Below are positions 1-8,039 of a DNA stretch of 64,000 bases, piece by piece. The stretch is from an uncultured Tenacibaculum sp. (GTDB lineage Bacteria; Bacteroidota; Bacteroidia; Flavobacteriales; Flavobacteriaceae). The notes under the pieces are model-generated. The model was not told where the DNA came from, did no database searches, and saw nothing but the letters and a program-made list of their open reading frames with translations. The stretch's first letter is position 1. Each line of letters opens with the position of its first letter. The stretch lies in contig NZ_CANNGG010000003.1 in assembly GCF_947504135.1 (NCBI RefSeq), forward strand, positions 186,001 to 250,000, read 5' to 3'. Both the position numbers and the translations under genes were made by a program.

Positions 1-19
1 AAAAAAACTTACCGTCAGA

Positions 20-694
20 TCAGGTAGTAAATTTATCTACAAAGGTTTCAAACTTTTTGTTTTTGTTAACCAAAACGGAGCCATGCCCAAAACAGATAAC
101 CTGCGGATGTAAGGCTTTTAATTTTTTTAATGAATTGATGTTCTCCTTTTGATTTGTTGTAAACATACCGGGCGGTAGGTGCAATCCTGTAAATGTGGTT
201 AATAAATTCATATTAGTGGCAACATCACCAATAATTAACACGCCATCTTTTTCTCTAAAAAAGGAGAGATGGCCATCAGCGTGTCCTGGGGTTTCAATAA
301 CCCTGAAATTTTCAATATAATCGTTTTCTTTTAGTGTTTTTGAAACTGCTTGTCCCCCACCTGCCCAATGTTTTTGCTGAAGCTTTGCAATTACTCCTTG
401 ACTTGCTGGATAATCTTTTGTCGCCAAGCCAGACTCTGCTCTAGCTACTTCTTTTTCATGGCAATATAAGGGTACCTTAAATTGACTACAAATTTCGTTA
501 ATACATCCCTGATGGTCAGCATGAGCATGTGTTAGTGCATGTAAATGTATCGGGACATCAGTAACGCTTTTGACTATTTTTTTATAAGAATTTCTTATCC
601 CTGAATCAATTAATACGCCTTCAATAATATAACAGTTTATACCATTTCTTGGCATTAACGGAATGTGATATACATCTTTTGCTACAGTTTTCAT
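20..694 (-). CDS. MBL-fold metallo-hydrolase
   Basis: A 224-residue metallo-beta-lactamase-fold hydrolase. The metal-binding signature HAHADH is visible near residue 57, followed by GHADGH near residue 137, IGDV near 155 and GHGS near 203. These are the ligands of a dinuclear metal site in the glyoxalase II / lactonase-like branch. There is no signal peptide, so it should be cytoplasmic. The substrate cannot be told from sequence. It lies just downstream of, and on the same strand as, a broken Crp/Fnr regulator that probably once controlled it. The family call is firm; the function is open. Confidence 0.85.
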   Translation of the reverse strand: MKTVAKDVYHIPLMPRNGINCYIIEGVLIDSGIRNSYKKIVKSVTDVPIHLHALTHAHADHQGCINEICSQFKVPLYCHEKEVARAESGLATKDYPASQGVIAKLQQKHWAGGGQAVSKTLKENDYIENFRVIETPGHADGHLSFFREKDGVLIIGDVATNMNLLTTFTGLHLPPGMFTTNQKENINSLKKLKALHPQVICFGHGSVLVNKNKKFETFVDKFTT

Positions 695-753
695 TTAGTT
701 ACGTTTTGTAGCAAAAGTATGGCAAGTAAGCCATCAAAATAAGGACATTTGTC

Positions 754-1359
754 CTAATTGACTTCTTGAAAAATATCTTTCTTTACTCTAGTAAGCGTAC
801 GTTGGGTAATGCCTAAATATGACGCTAAATCATCTACTTTTGTTCGCAAAATAAGTTCTGGGTTAGTTTCAAGTAGTTGTATATATTTTGCTTTTGCAGT
901 TTTATTATTGAATTGGCATAAATACCGTTGCTTTTCTAAATATTCTTGTGCTAACAATGCGTTTGTGAAAATTTCCTAGGCTGGTATGGTGGCTAGTAAT
1001 TATTTAAAATCTGAATACGAAATAAGCAATAAATCACAGGGCTCTATAGCTTGAATGCTATTTTCAGAAGGTGTACCATTCATAAAACTATCATATAAAG
1101 TTACAAACTGGCTTTCAAACTTAAAGCAGGTAATGGTTTCACTACCATTACCATCAGTTGCTACCATTTTTACGGCGCCTTTTTTTATAAACCCTATATG
1201 CTTACAAACCGTATTTTACCTCACAAAAAACTCATTTTTATTAAGCTGCCTGTGTTCAAACAAGGTATGTATTTTATCAATTTCTTCTGCCTTGAACAAA
1301 GCGTGATGGTTTAAATAATTTTGCAAACGTTTTTTCATTGGTTTCACTCCTTTTGTCAT
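754..1359 (-). pseudogene. Crp/Fnr-family transcription regulator, broken by three in-frame stops
   Basis: Read in one frame from an ATG at 1359 (or 1338), the sequence gives a complete Crp/Fnr-type protein of about 200 codons. It has an N-terminal cyclic-nucleotide-binding-like part (GFIKKGAVKM near 1190-1160) and a C-terminal winged helix (LGITQRTLTRVKK near 800). Three in-frame stops interrupt it, at 1216-1218, 1000-1002 and 976-978, with no frameshift needed. The last 67 codons remain open, but on their own they lack the sensor domain. It is therefore a nonsense-mutated pseudogene. Sequencing error is unlikely because three separate stops would have to be wrong. Confidence 0.8.
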
Positions 1360-1414
1360 GTAAATATACCTAATTTAAAACCAAGTGTATGCGTAGCTGA
1401 TTTAAAACAAAAAA

Positions 1415-1460
1415 TCACTGTTTTTAGGGATATACAGGAATCATTTCCTCCATAATTTTG
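1415..1460 (+). promoter_or_regulatory. Regulon promoter A: palindrome plus -7 box
   Basis: The imperfect palindrome TCACTGTTTTTAGGGA (1415-1430) is followed after exactly 22 bases by TAATTTTG (1453-1460), a perfect TAnnTTTG -7 box of the Bacteroidetes sigma factor. No TTTG -33 box lies in the 22-base gap, so an activator bound at the palindrome, centred near -42, probably replaces it. The same geometry occurs at 6252-6297, 9161-9236 and 9810-9855. It serves the operon starting at 1499. Confidence 0.75.
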
Positions 1461-1498
1461 AACTCAAAATAATATGAATCATTTTAAAAATTATAAAA

Positions 1499-2047
1499 AT
1501 GGATACATACACCCGCATTAAAAAAGAATTCCCTAAAACGATAACCGTACCACAAGAATTAAAGCTATTATGTGATTGGGTTGATGAAAACAACTACCCT
1601 ATTAGCGGTCTTTTTGAGCTTCAGGAAGACGATGGAGATAGTATAAAGAGCTGGTTTGATGATGCAACTATTTCAGACCGTTTTGGTGTTTTTGGTTTTG
1701 GTCCAGATGGTTCTATTTATGCCTTTTGGCTAGATGATGATGGCAATCAAAAAATTGTGCATTTAGGCTCTGAAGGTGATGCATTGTACATATTAGCAAC
1801 CTCATTTATTGACTTTTTACGTTTACTAGCCATTGGCTACGATGAAATAGGAAACGCTGATATGACAAAAACTGCCTATCAATGGAATGATGCAGATGAC
1901 GACGAATCTGTGAACCCAGATTTTCAAGATTGGGTGAAAACCTCGTTTAAGGTTAGCATACCAAAAACAGGCAACGAAATTACAAACACAAACGACCCAC
2001 ATTTTAAAAACTGGGTTCATAAAAAACAGGATACTTATGACAACTAA
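1499..2047 (+). CDS. SMI1/KNR4 (SUKH)-like protein
   Basis: 182 residues, no signal peptide. The central part (FGFGPDGSIYAFW near residue 65, then KIVHLGSEGD and an acidic stretch ending in FIDFLRLL) resembles the SUKH/SMI1 fold of bacterial immunity proteins, which bind partner proteins such as nuclease toxins. No toxin gene is adjacent. It is the first gene of an operon under regulon promoter A, and the next gene starts inside its last codons (11-base overlap). Family assignment is by pattern and moderately sure. A role in immunity is not shown; partner binding in an envelope response is equally possible. Confidence 0.5.
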   Translation: MDTYTRIKKEFPKTITVPQELKLLCDWVDENNYPISGLFELQEDDGDSIKSWFDDATISDRFGVFGFGPDGSIYAFWLDDDGNQKIVHLGSEGDALYILATSFIDFLRLLAIGYDEIGNADMTKTAYQWNDADDDESVNPDFQDWVKTSFKVSIPKTGNEITNTNDPHFKNWVHKKQDTYDN

Positions 2048-2321
2048 AAAAACACCAATTAGCATGTATATTGCTTTTGCCATTCACTGCATCATTGTTC
2101 TTTCATTTGCTATAGATGGCGACCCCATACGCAACCAAGTAGCTCTTTTTTGTACTATTCCGTTAGCTATAAATCTTGTAGGCTTACTGCTTACTCTGGT
2201 TACCAACAAAACTCTACTTGGAGCAAAACTATTTAAATACACTTGCTTTATATTTATTCCTATTGGAGTCATCGGAATTTTAGGGGCCAACAAACTTATT
2301 GAATCTGTAAACAAACCATAA
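2037..2321 (+). CDS. Small membrane protein, paralogue of the protein at 5918-6226
   Basis: 94 residues with three predicted membrane helices (about 10-28, 34-58 and 66-85). I recognise no named family. It aligns along its length with the protein encoded at 5918-6226, sharing LGAKxF and PIGxIGxxGA near the C-terminus. Each copy is followed by a second, also paralogous, small membrane gene. The two-gene unit has thus been duplicated between two operons that share the regulon promoter. It overlaps the upstream SUKH-like gene by 11 bases, which suggests translational coupling. Confidence 0.6.
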   Translation: MTTKKTPISMYIAFAIHCIIVLSFAIDGDPIRNQVALFCTIPLAINLVGLLLTLVTNKTLLGAKLFKYTCFIFIPIGVIGILGANKLIESVNKP

Positions 2322-2718
2322 ATGAAAACTTACAAACTGAACCAAAACACAAACAAAATAATACCAGGGCTTATTATATTTATTTTATGTTCTATGTATA
2401 TATCTTTTAAACAAACAGGACACATGAGTCTTTCGCTAATAGTCCCGATTATTGTTTTAATATTACGGTACTTTTGGCAAAAAAGCCATAAAGCGCTTAT
2501 TATAAATACAACCCATTTAGAGTTTAGCACTGCGCCATTACAGAGCAAGCGCTTTATAAAATATAATGATCTACAGGGTACTCATTTTGACCCAAGAAAG
2601 AAAAAAATTGTGTTTACAACAAAAGCTTCTAAAAAAAATTAAACTTTCACTGAAAGAATTTCATAAAAACGATAGACAGACTATCGTAGACGAAATTTTT
2701 AAAAAAATACCGAAATAA
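2322..2718 (+). pseudogene. PH-like membrane protein, frameshifted in an A8 tract; paralogue of 5524-5931
   Basis: The open frame from 2322 stops at 2642 after 106 codons. It has two membrane helices (about 13-50) and then a small beta-rich domain with HLEFSTAPLQSKRFIKY, which matches HLEFKFTPIQSKKFIKY in the paralogue at 5524-5931. At A8 (2631-2638) a one-base shift restores a frame reading KLSLKEFHKNDRQTIVDEIF and ending at 2718, matching the C-terminus of the paralogue. It is a frameshift mutation, slippage-dependent expression or a sequencing error in the homopolymer. The soluble domain looks like a bacterial PH-like fold, which is inference. Confidence 0.6.
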
Positions 2719-2762
2719 AAAACAATTTTATAATTCATTTAACTAACATACATTACACATCT

Positions 2763-3470
2763 ATGAATACTAAAACCATCATACTACTTTTTACAATTAT
2801 ACTCGCTTTTATGTCTTGCAACACAAAAAAGCCTTTAGAATGGGATGATGAAATTGCAAACCTTACCAATAAAAACTTAAAAGGCTGGCTACAAAAGGCA
2901 CCTTTTAATAACGAGTGGATTATTGACAATAATGATGACAGCTATGTATTTACCAATCTTGAACAAGTATTTCCATTTATGGGAAAATTTAACGATTTCA
3001 AAAAAGATACCAGCAAAGAGCACGCCAATGTATATGAAGAAGAAACGGTGGTTTTTAAAGACACGCTTTGGGGAGAATCGTTTATGTATGGAATGCTGTT
3101 ATACCAGCCAACCGAATTATTTTTAAAAGATTATTATAGCGAACGAGGTAATATTATATTTTCTGGTGTCAATGCCTCTAATGAAGTTTATACAGCTAGT
3201 TTGTCTGAAACATTTTTACATGAAAAGAACACCAAGTATAAAGCTGCTGTTTATTGGGTAAGTTGTGGTTATAAAACCTATCTTTTTGGATTTTACCAAC
3301 AAGGGCAATTGGTATTTGAATTTGGGTTTCCTTGCAAAAAAGACAATCAACTAGAAGGTCTTGAAAAATTAAAACAAATTAACATCGCTTTAGGGGTAGA
3401 CATCAAACAATGGGAAAATGCCACTATTAACGACCTACAAATTAATCGTCACCCAAAGAGTTTTAAATAA
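2763..3470 (+). CDS. Predicted lipoprotein of unknown function
   Basis: 235 residues with a lipoprotein signal peptide (hydrophobic core, then FMSCNTKK, Cys near residue 19), so it should be anchored in a membrane facing the periplasm or cell surface. The rest is an acidic, aromatic-rich domain with motifs such as WLQKAPFNNEW and AAVYWVSCGYKTYLFGFY. I recognise no family. It is the last gene of the operon under regulon promoter A, 44 bases after the repaired end of the frameshifted membrane gene. No terminator is obvious before the convergent gene that ends at 3612. Confidence 0.6.
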   Translation: MNTKTIILLFTIILAFMSCNTKKPLEWDDEIANLTNKNLKGWLQKAPFNNEWIIDNNDDSYVFTNLEQVFPFMGKFNDFKKDTSKEHANVYEEETVVFKDTLWGESFMYGMLLYQPTELFLKDYYSERGNIIFSGVNASNEVYTASLSETFLHEKNTKYKAAVYWVSCGYKTYLFGFYQQGQLVFEFGFPCKKDNQLEGLEKLKQINIALGVDIKQWENATINDLQINRHPKSFK

Positions 3471-3611
3471 GCTTTTATATTAAAATAGTTATGAATGATA
3501 TGATACCCTTTTCATAATAAATGTAAGCCTTTCTCAATCCCTTTAATAAATAAAGCTAATTGCTCTCTTTCACTTCTTTGGCAGTTTTGTACTCTTCATC
3601 AACAGTACAGA

Positions 3612-4733
3612 TTATACTTCTTCTTCATCCGTATTTTGGATTGTAGCTAAAAATTTTGAATAGAAATAAGCCATGGCTTCATCTTCAGGAAAAACATATA
3701 ATAAAAATTGTTCTCCTTTTTTATTGGTGTATAAATTAATAGAAACGTGAACGTAATCATTTTCTGCTGATAAGCAGCAAACAGGTTCTAAAGCCAAAAC
3801 CAAAGCATTTTTATCTCTATTTAACAGCAGTACCTTATATTCTCTGATTGTATAATAATCAATAATTTCAGCCTCTTTTGAAAGTAATCGGGTTATCTCT
3901 TTTTCAGAGCTTGTTGCATTGAAAATTGTTAGCAAAGGGCTTTTTTCTTGAACTTTAATCATTCCTACATAAGGAAGTATCTCGCCGTAAGGACTTACAT
4001 CAACTGTATTTAAAGGTATGGTATCAGTAACTTTTACTATTTGAGAGGCTACATCTTTGTACGCCTGACGTTCGCTACCTGTTAGATTATTTTTAAATGT
4101 TTTCCAGGATACCGTATCTAATTTTACTTGAGTTCTTTCTTCTACCAGTGTTTTAGCAACGTGTAAATCGTACAAGGCTCGTGACAATAGTGATGAATCA
4201 CCTTTTTCACCTATATATACACTATTTCCCTCCAAAGCATTGGTACTTTCAAAAATAACGTGAACCCTTTCTTTTTCTATATAATGAAAAAAGACTGTTA
4301 TATAGACCATATATCGATCATAAAAAATGATACTTTCCGCATCTTGATATACTATATGTTTTATCTGGGATGAATATTTTTTCAATATTTTATCCATTGA
4401 AACTACATCGGCTTGGCTGTTTTCAATTAAATAGACACGTCCACCAAAACCGTTGAAGGTTACTAATTTTGATTTTAATTTAAGAATTCGGGAAAGTCTG
4501 TTGTTTGTTTTTAACTCTTTTTTAAACCGAGTCTTCACATTTTCTATATCGTAATGATAATGAAAAGGGATGTTTAAACCCAAGCCTGTAGCACACTCTT
4601 TTTTAGTTACCGTATTGGGAAATTTATGTGTTGCTTCCTTATATAATTTTGAATACTCATCAACAGGAATTGTCTTTTTACATCCCACAAGAGTTAAAAC
4701 TAAAAATAAACAACTTAAGGATAATGATTTCAT
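3612..4733 (-). CDS. Predicted lipoprotein, unknown function
   Basis: 373 residues beginning with a clear lipoprotein signal (LVLTLVGCKK, Cys near residue 18). The mature part looks globular and beta-rich, with no transmembrane helix and no motif I recognise. It ends in an acidic tail. It is the last gene of the four-gene minus-strand operon driven by regulon promoter B, 12 bases after the upstream secreted-protein gene. A lipoprotein co-expressed with an IgaA-type regulon could be an envelope sensor, as RcsF is in enterobacteria, but that is only positional inference; there is no visible similarity to RcsF. Confidence 0.6.
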   Translation of the reverse strand: MKSLSLSCLFLVLTLVGCKKTIPVDEYSKLYKEATHKFPNTVTKKECATGLGLNIPFHYHYDIENVKTRFKKELKTNNRLSRILKLKSKLVTFNGFGGRVYLIENSQADVVSMDKILKKYSSQIKHIVYQDAESIIFYDRYMVYITVFFHYIEKERVHVIFESTNALEGNSVYIGEKGDSSLLSRALYDLHVAKTLVEERTQVKLDTVSWKTFKNNLTGSERQAYKDVASQIVKVTDTIPLNTVDVSPYGEILPYVGMIKVQEKSPLLTIFNATSSEKEITRLLSKEAEIIDYYTIREYKVLLLNRDKNALVLALEPVCCLSAENDYVHVSINLYTNKKGEQFLLYVFPEDEAMAYFYSKFLATIQNTDEEEV

Positions 4734-4745
4734 AACTGTTTTACA

Positions 4746-5513
4746 TTATTTTTGTGTTTGAGGTGCTTCTTCTATAGCTAAAGTCTTAAACTCTCCTTTA
4801 TTGTTATTATACTTGTACAGATGTACTCCTTTTATTTCTCTTTCGTTATGAATAGGGATTGTTAGTATTTTATCTTCTTTATTATAAATTATTTTAAAAT
4901 AAGGTTTGGTATCAACTTCAGGGGAAAATTTAGGATAAAACGTTTCCAATTTTTCTGAAAAAACCATATTGGCACTTGAGTTGAACCTACCTGATTTTAA
5001 ATTGATTACAAAAGCATGCACATCTTCTGGATTGGTCCAAAACCCAAAACGGGTACAGCTAAATAAATATGTATCTTCACTTAAATTGTAAATAGCATCA
5101 ATTTGCATTCTTACCTCACCTTCTAACTTTAATTGTACTACATAATCTGAAAAAAGAAACAACTGTTCTTTGTTCTTCAAATATTGAACAATCTTTATTT
5201 CTGGTAGGTTGAGTGGGTAAGCCGTAATTACCCGTACATTTCTATCTTTCGAAACTACCGTTTTAACACTTGGCGTCTTAGTAGTGTAATCTGCTTTTAT
5301 TTCTATACTATGGGAAGCTTTTGTATGAAGAAAGATACTATCTAAAAGGCTTTTAGATTTTCTCACTTGGTGAGCAGTATAGTCTTTTTTATAATGCTTT
5401 TTAAAAATTTGTTTTGTAAGTTGTTCCAAATCGTGTTTATTAATTTCATTGGTTTGTGCTTGAGACATTGAAACAAAACACATTACAGTGAATACTAAAA
5501 ATAATTTGTTCAT
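4746..5513 (-). CDS. Secreted protein, unknown function
   Basis: I chose the ATG at 5513 because it puts a clean signal peptide (MNKLFLVFTVMCFVSMSQAQ) at the N-terminus; a start seven codons upstream would overlap the preceding gene. The mature protein is about 235 residues, rich in Lys and beta-strand-like stretches, with no recognised motif. It lies 10 bases after the PH-like membrane gene and 12 bases before a lipoprotein gene, so it belongs to the operon of regulon promoter B. Likely periplasmic. Confidence 0.6.
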   Translation of the reverse strand: MNKLFLVFTVMCFVSMSQAQTNEINKHDLEQLTKQIFKKHYKKDYTAHQVRKSKSLLDSIFLHTKASHSIEIKADYTTKTPSVKTVVSKDRNVRVITAYPLNLPEIKIVQYLKNKEQLFLFSDYVVQLKLEGEVRMQIDAIYNLSEDTYLFSCTRFGFWTNPEDVHAFVINLKSGRFNSSANMVFSEKLETFYPKFSPEVDTKPYFKIIYNKEDKILTIPIHNEREIKGVHLYKYNNNKGEFKTLAIEEAPQTQK

Positions 5514-5523
5514 AAACTTTATT

Positions 5524-5931
5524 TTAAACGGCAATATTATTTTGCTTCACTTGTTTTTTTAAAAAAGAGATTACTTTTTCTGCATCTTGATCTTCTAAGC
5601 CACCAACAGGAAGTTTCACTTTTTTCCCTTCAGTAAAAAGAAGTGCTTCTTTTTTTTTGGAGCTATATTTAAGGTCTGTTATCGTTTTATATTTTATGAA
5701 CTTTTTACTTTGAATTGGGGTAAATTTAAATTCTAGGTGGTGTGTATCAAAAGTAAGAACATCATTTTTTTTATGCCAATAATGTGAAAAAATCAATAGT
5801 ATAAATAAAGGTACAACAGGTAATAATATGTAGCCTGTAGCTATAAAAAATATCAATAAAATGGCTCCTATAACAATAATAGCTACCATAGAGTTTTTTT
5901 GCAATTTTTCTTTGATCTTATAGGTTTTCAT
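5524..5931 (-). CDS. PH-like membrane protein (intact copy)
   Basis: 135 residues. Two hydrophobic helices (about 14-52) are followed by a cytoplasmic beta-domain containing HHLEFKFTPIQSKKFIKYKTITDLKY, split here as HHLEFKFTPIQSKK and FIKYKTITDL, and a C-terminal helix with EKVISFLKKQ. The layout resembles bacterial PH-domain membrane proteins. It is the intact paralogue of the frameshifted gene at 2322-2718. Its start overlaps the end of the upstream membrane gene by 14 bases, and the pair is arranged as in the other operon. Function unknown. Confidence 0.6.
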   Translation of the reverse strand: MKTYKIKEKLQKNSMVAIIVIGAILLIFFIATGYILLPVVPLFILLIFSHYWHKKNDVLTFDTHHLEFKFTPIQSKKFIKYKTITDLKYSSKKKEALLFTEGKKVKLPVGGLEDQDAEKVISFLKKQVKQNNIAV

Positions 5932-6226
5932 TGGTAATTGATTTTTTGTTTATATTGTCCAATATTATTTTTGCTCCTATTACCCCAATCAACCCTATTG
6001 GTACAAAAACGTAACTTGAGTACATAAAAATCTTGGCTCCTAACTTAGAGTTACTGGTAAATTGCAGTAAACAAAAGCCAATACAATTTATAGAGACAGG
6101 AATTGAAATAAATATTGCTAAAAACTTTATTGCACCTTCATCGTTACTTCCTTCAATACCAATAAGAAGTAATAAAATAAGGTGGATTGCCAAAGCAACA
6201 TAAATTAATGTGTTTAGTTTTTTCAT
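5918..6226 (-). CDS. Small membrane protein, paralogue of 2037-2321
   Basis: 102 residues, three predicted membrane helices and a short polar C-tail. It is clearly related to the protein at 2037-2321 (shared LGAKIF-type segment, PIGLIGVIGAK). It is the first gene of the operon under regulon promoter B, about 26 bases downstream of the -7 box. Function unknown; the duplicated pair with the PH-like protein suggests the two act together in the membrane. Confidence 0.6.
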   Translation of the reverse strand: MKKLNTLIYVALAIHLILLLLIGIEGSNDEGAIKFLAIFISIPVSINCIGFCLLQFTSNSKLGAKIFMYSSYVFVPIGLIGVIGAKIILDNINKKSITNENL

Positions 6227-6251
6227 ATGATATAGGTTTGTGTTATTAGCA

Positions 6252-6297
6252 CAAACTTATGAGTATTAAAGAGAGGGGCACTCCCTGTTTTCAGGGA
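6252..6297 (-). promoter_or_regulatory. Regulon promoter B: perfect palindrome plus -7 box
   Basis: TCCCTGTTTTCAGGGA (6282-6297) has perfect arms, TCCCTG and CAGGGA. On the minus strand, 22 bases separate it from TAAGTTTG (6259-6252), a perfect -7 box, and the gene at 6226 starts 26 bases further on. No -33 TTTG is present. On the plus strand the same spacing leads to TAATTTTA (6320-6327), one base off the consensus, so a second, outward promoter is possible. Confidence 0.8.
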
Positions 6298-6772
6298 TTT
6301 TAGTTTTCTGTTTCTTTATTAATTTTAATGTAATTAGCCCTATATCAGGAATTATAGCCTTTTTCATTAAACCAGAAATGGAATTAATTGGCTTACCTAT
6401 GTTTACTAGAAGCTATTAGCTAGAGAATATCAATATCTTTATAAATTTCTTTGAATTTCAATTAATTATATGTGTTTTTATTCTTATTACTAAAAAAAGT
6501 GTACGGGCATATTATAAATAAAACCATTAATTTATAAATAACAAGCCGCTACAAATCTTTAAAGTCTAAATAGCAGCTTGTTTCACAAAACAAAATTACA
6601 ACATCAACCAACTTCACTTAATTTACTTTAATGACTCATAAACAAATCATATACTGTATTGTTTGACTTCCACACATCTCTTTAATTTTTAGTAGATAAT
6701 CGAATATTGCTTTATCTTACCCGATAACCATAACAATCAATATTTTAAAAATTAAATAGGTTTAAACTGGTT
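6298..6772. other. 475-bp AT-rich intergenic stretch, no gene recognised
   Basis: Between promoter B and the end of the igaA-like gene I see no credible coding frame on either strand and no tRNA. A possible outward -7 box lies at 6320-6327 at the regulon spacing. If it is used, the transcript would be non-coding and would run against the 3' end of the igaA-like gene. No clear intrinsic terminator is visible. Confidence 0.4.
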
Positions 6773-8017
6773 TTATTTTATAATAGGAATGAGCTTTTCA
6801 TAGTATTTCTTAATATTCTTTTTTCGCTGCTTGTTATAGTAATAACTTTTGTAGGCTAATGGCGCATGAATAATTATTAAGATGAGGTTTAAAACCATAA
6901 ATATTGCGGGTGCATATAAGTCCAATTGTTTAAGAATAGCTAAATAATACTCTACACCAGGCCTTATGTTGTTAGTTAATTTCTGCACTGTAAGAAAGCT
7001 TATAATAAGCGCCATAATTGCAGTTATCGTCATAATAACATGACGATCCCAAGGTAAAGATGGATACATCTTTTCTTCATTTTCTAGTGATAAATAAGAT
7101 CCAAAACGCATTAACCTTCCATCTTTAGTGACATCTACTTCAACAGGCGTATCATCATCTTTTTCATCAGCTAAGATAAACGAAAGCCAATACCTGTTTT
7201 CAAATCTCAATTCTGTCGTTCCCATAAAGGTTTTTATTTGTTGTATATTTTGAGAGTTATCCATCGCTACTGAATACGTAGGTACGCCTTTAAGAGTACG
7301 CACATCTTCTGGTTTAGAATACTTTGGTTTTCGCCATAAATAATACAGAGCAACAATAAACAATAATCCTCCTGGTACTAATCCGTAAAGACCATAAACG
7401 CCCCAAAGTGCTGTGAGTGCCATGAAGAACAAGGCTGGAATCATTAGAAAAGCACCTATAGTACCTTTCCTTACTTTTTCAACAGCTTGAACTTCATGGC
7501 TAGTTTGCTTACGATTATTAATAAGCTCAACATCACTTCCTGCAACTTTCCCTACTTCTCCTTTTTCTATTTGTTTTTCAGCAATTATATGGTTTAAAAG
7601 AGAAAAGCTCTCGTTTAAACTTATAACTACTGGAAGTTTATCGGTTTTAATTACTTCAGCAGTATTATATTCCTTTAAATAGTCAAACCCTCGATCATCT
7701 AAAGTTACTTCTAACCCTCCAATTAAATTATGCCATATGGTATTGTAGCGAGTTTTTATACTATGCCAATCAAACTTACCTTTTAATAAATACACTCTAT
7801 TATCTAGGCGTTTATGTGTTTTTTTATACTTTTTTTGCTCTTGTAAATCGTCTAGCAACTTACACTCCTTTTCTGTAAGTTCTCGGTGGTAGGTAAGTGT
7901 ATTTATAGCTTGTTTGGCTGTTTTGCTGTCTCTATTTCTTCTTTTTTGATATACAATGGCATTATAGAGAGAATAAGAAAATACTGCAAAAACAGAGATT
8001 ATGTACAGAGTGTTCAT
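6773..8017 (-). CDS. Short IgaA (YrfF/UmoB)-family inner-membrane protein
   Basis: 414 residues. Remembered E. coli IgaA aligns collinearly: EVIKTDKLPVVISLN (near residue 125) with VELIHTDSLPLVISLN; VELINNRKQTSHE (near 160) with IELLNIRKETHEE; DVRTLKGVP (near 238) with EIHCLRGTP; and GSYLSLENEEKMYPSLPW (near 305) with GRYLSLHDEVKNFPLQHW. Topology also matches: one N-terminal helix, a helical pair near 186-225 between two cytoplasmic domains, and two late helices near 326-345 and 368-392. IgaA restrains the Rcs phosphorelay by contacting RcsD. This protein is about 300 residues shorter because the large periplasmic domain between the last two helices is cut to about 25 residues. It is second in the operon from promoter C. 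The homology is strong; the role as brake on the nearby kinase is inference. Confidence 0.8.
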   Translation of the reverse strand: MNTLYIISVFAVFSYSLYNAIVYQKRRNRDSKTAKQAINTLTYHRELTEKECKLLDDLQEQKKYKKTHKRLDNRVYLLKGKFDWHSIKTRYNTIWHNLIGGLEVTLDDRGFDYLKEYNTAEVIKTDKLPVVISLNESFSLLNHIIAEKQIEKGEVGKVAGSDVELINNRKQTSHEVQAVEKVRKGTIGAFLMIPALFFMALTALWGVYGLYGLVPGGLLFIVALYYLWRKPKYSKPEDVRTLKGVPTYSVAMDNSQNIQQIKTFMGTTELRFENRYWLSFILADEKDDDTPVEVDVTKDGRLMRFGSYLSLENEEKMYPSLPWDRHVIMTITAIMALIISFLTVQKLTNNIRPGVEYYLAILKQLDLYAPAIFMVLNLILIIIHAPLAYKSYYYNKQRKKNIKKYYEKLIPIIK

Positions 8018-8039
8018 TTGGGTTTATTTAAAAAAATTA

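Noticed and set aside
1055..1306. Plus-strand open frame of 83 codons
   Set aside because: It is the opposite strand of the broken Crp/Fnr gene, whose minus-strand translation shows clear family similarity.
3471..3611. Short decayed coding stretch on the minus strand
   Set aside because: A few codons read plausibly (EREQLALFIKGIEKG), but no start, no continuation and no family; too little to call.
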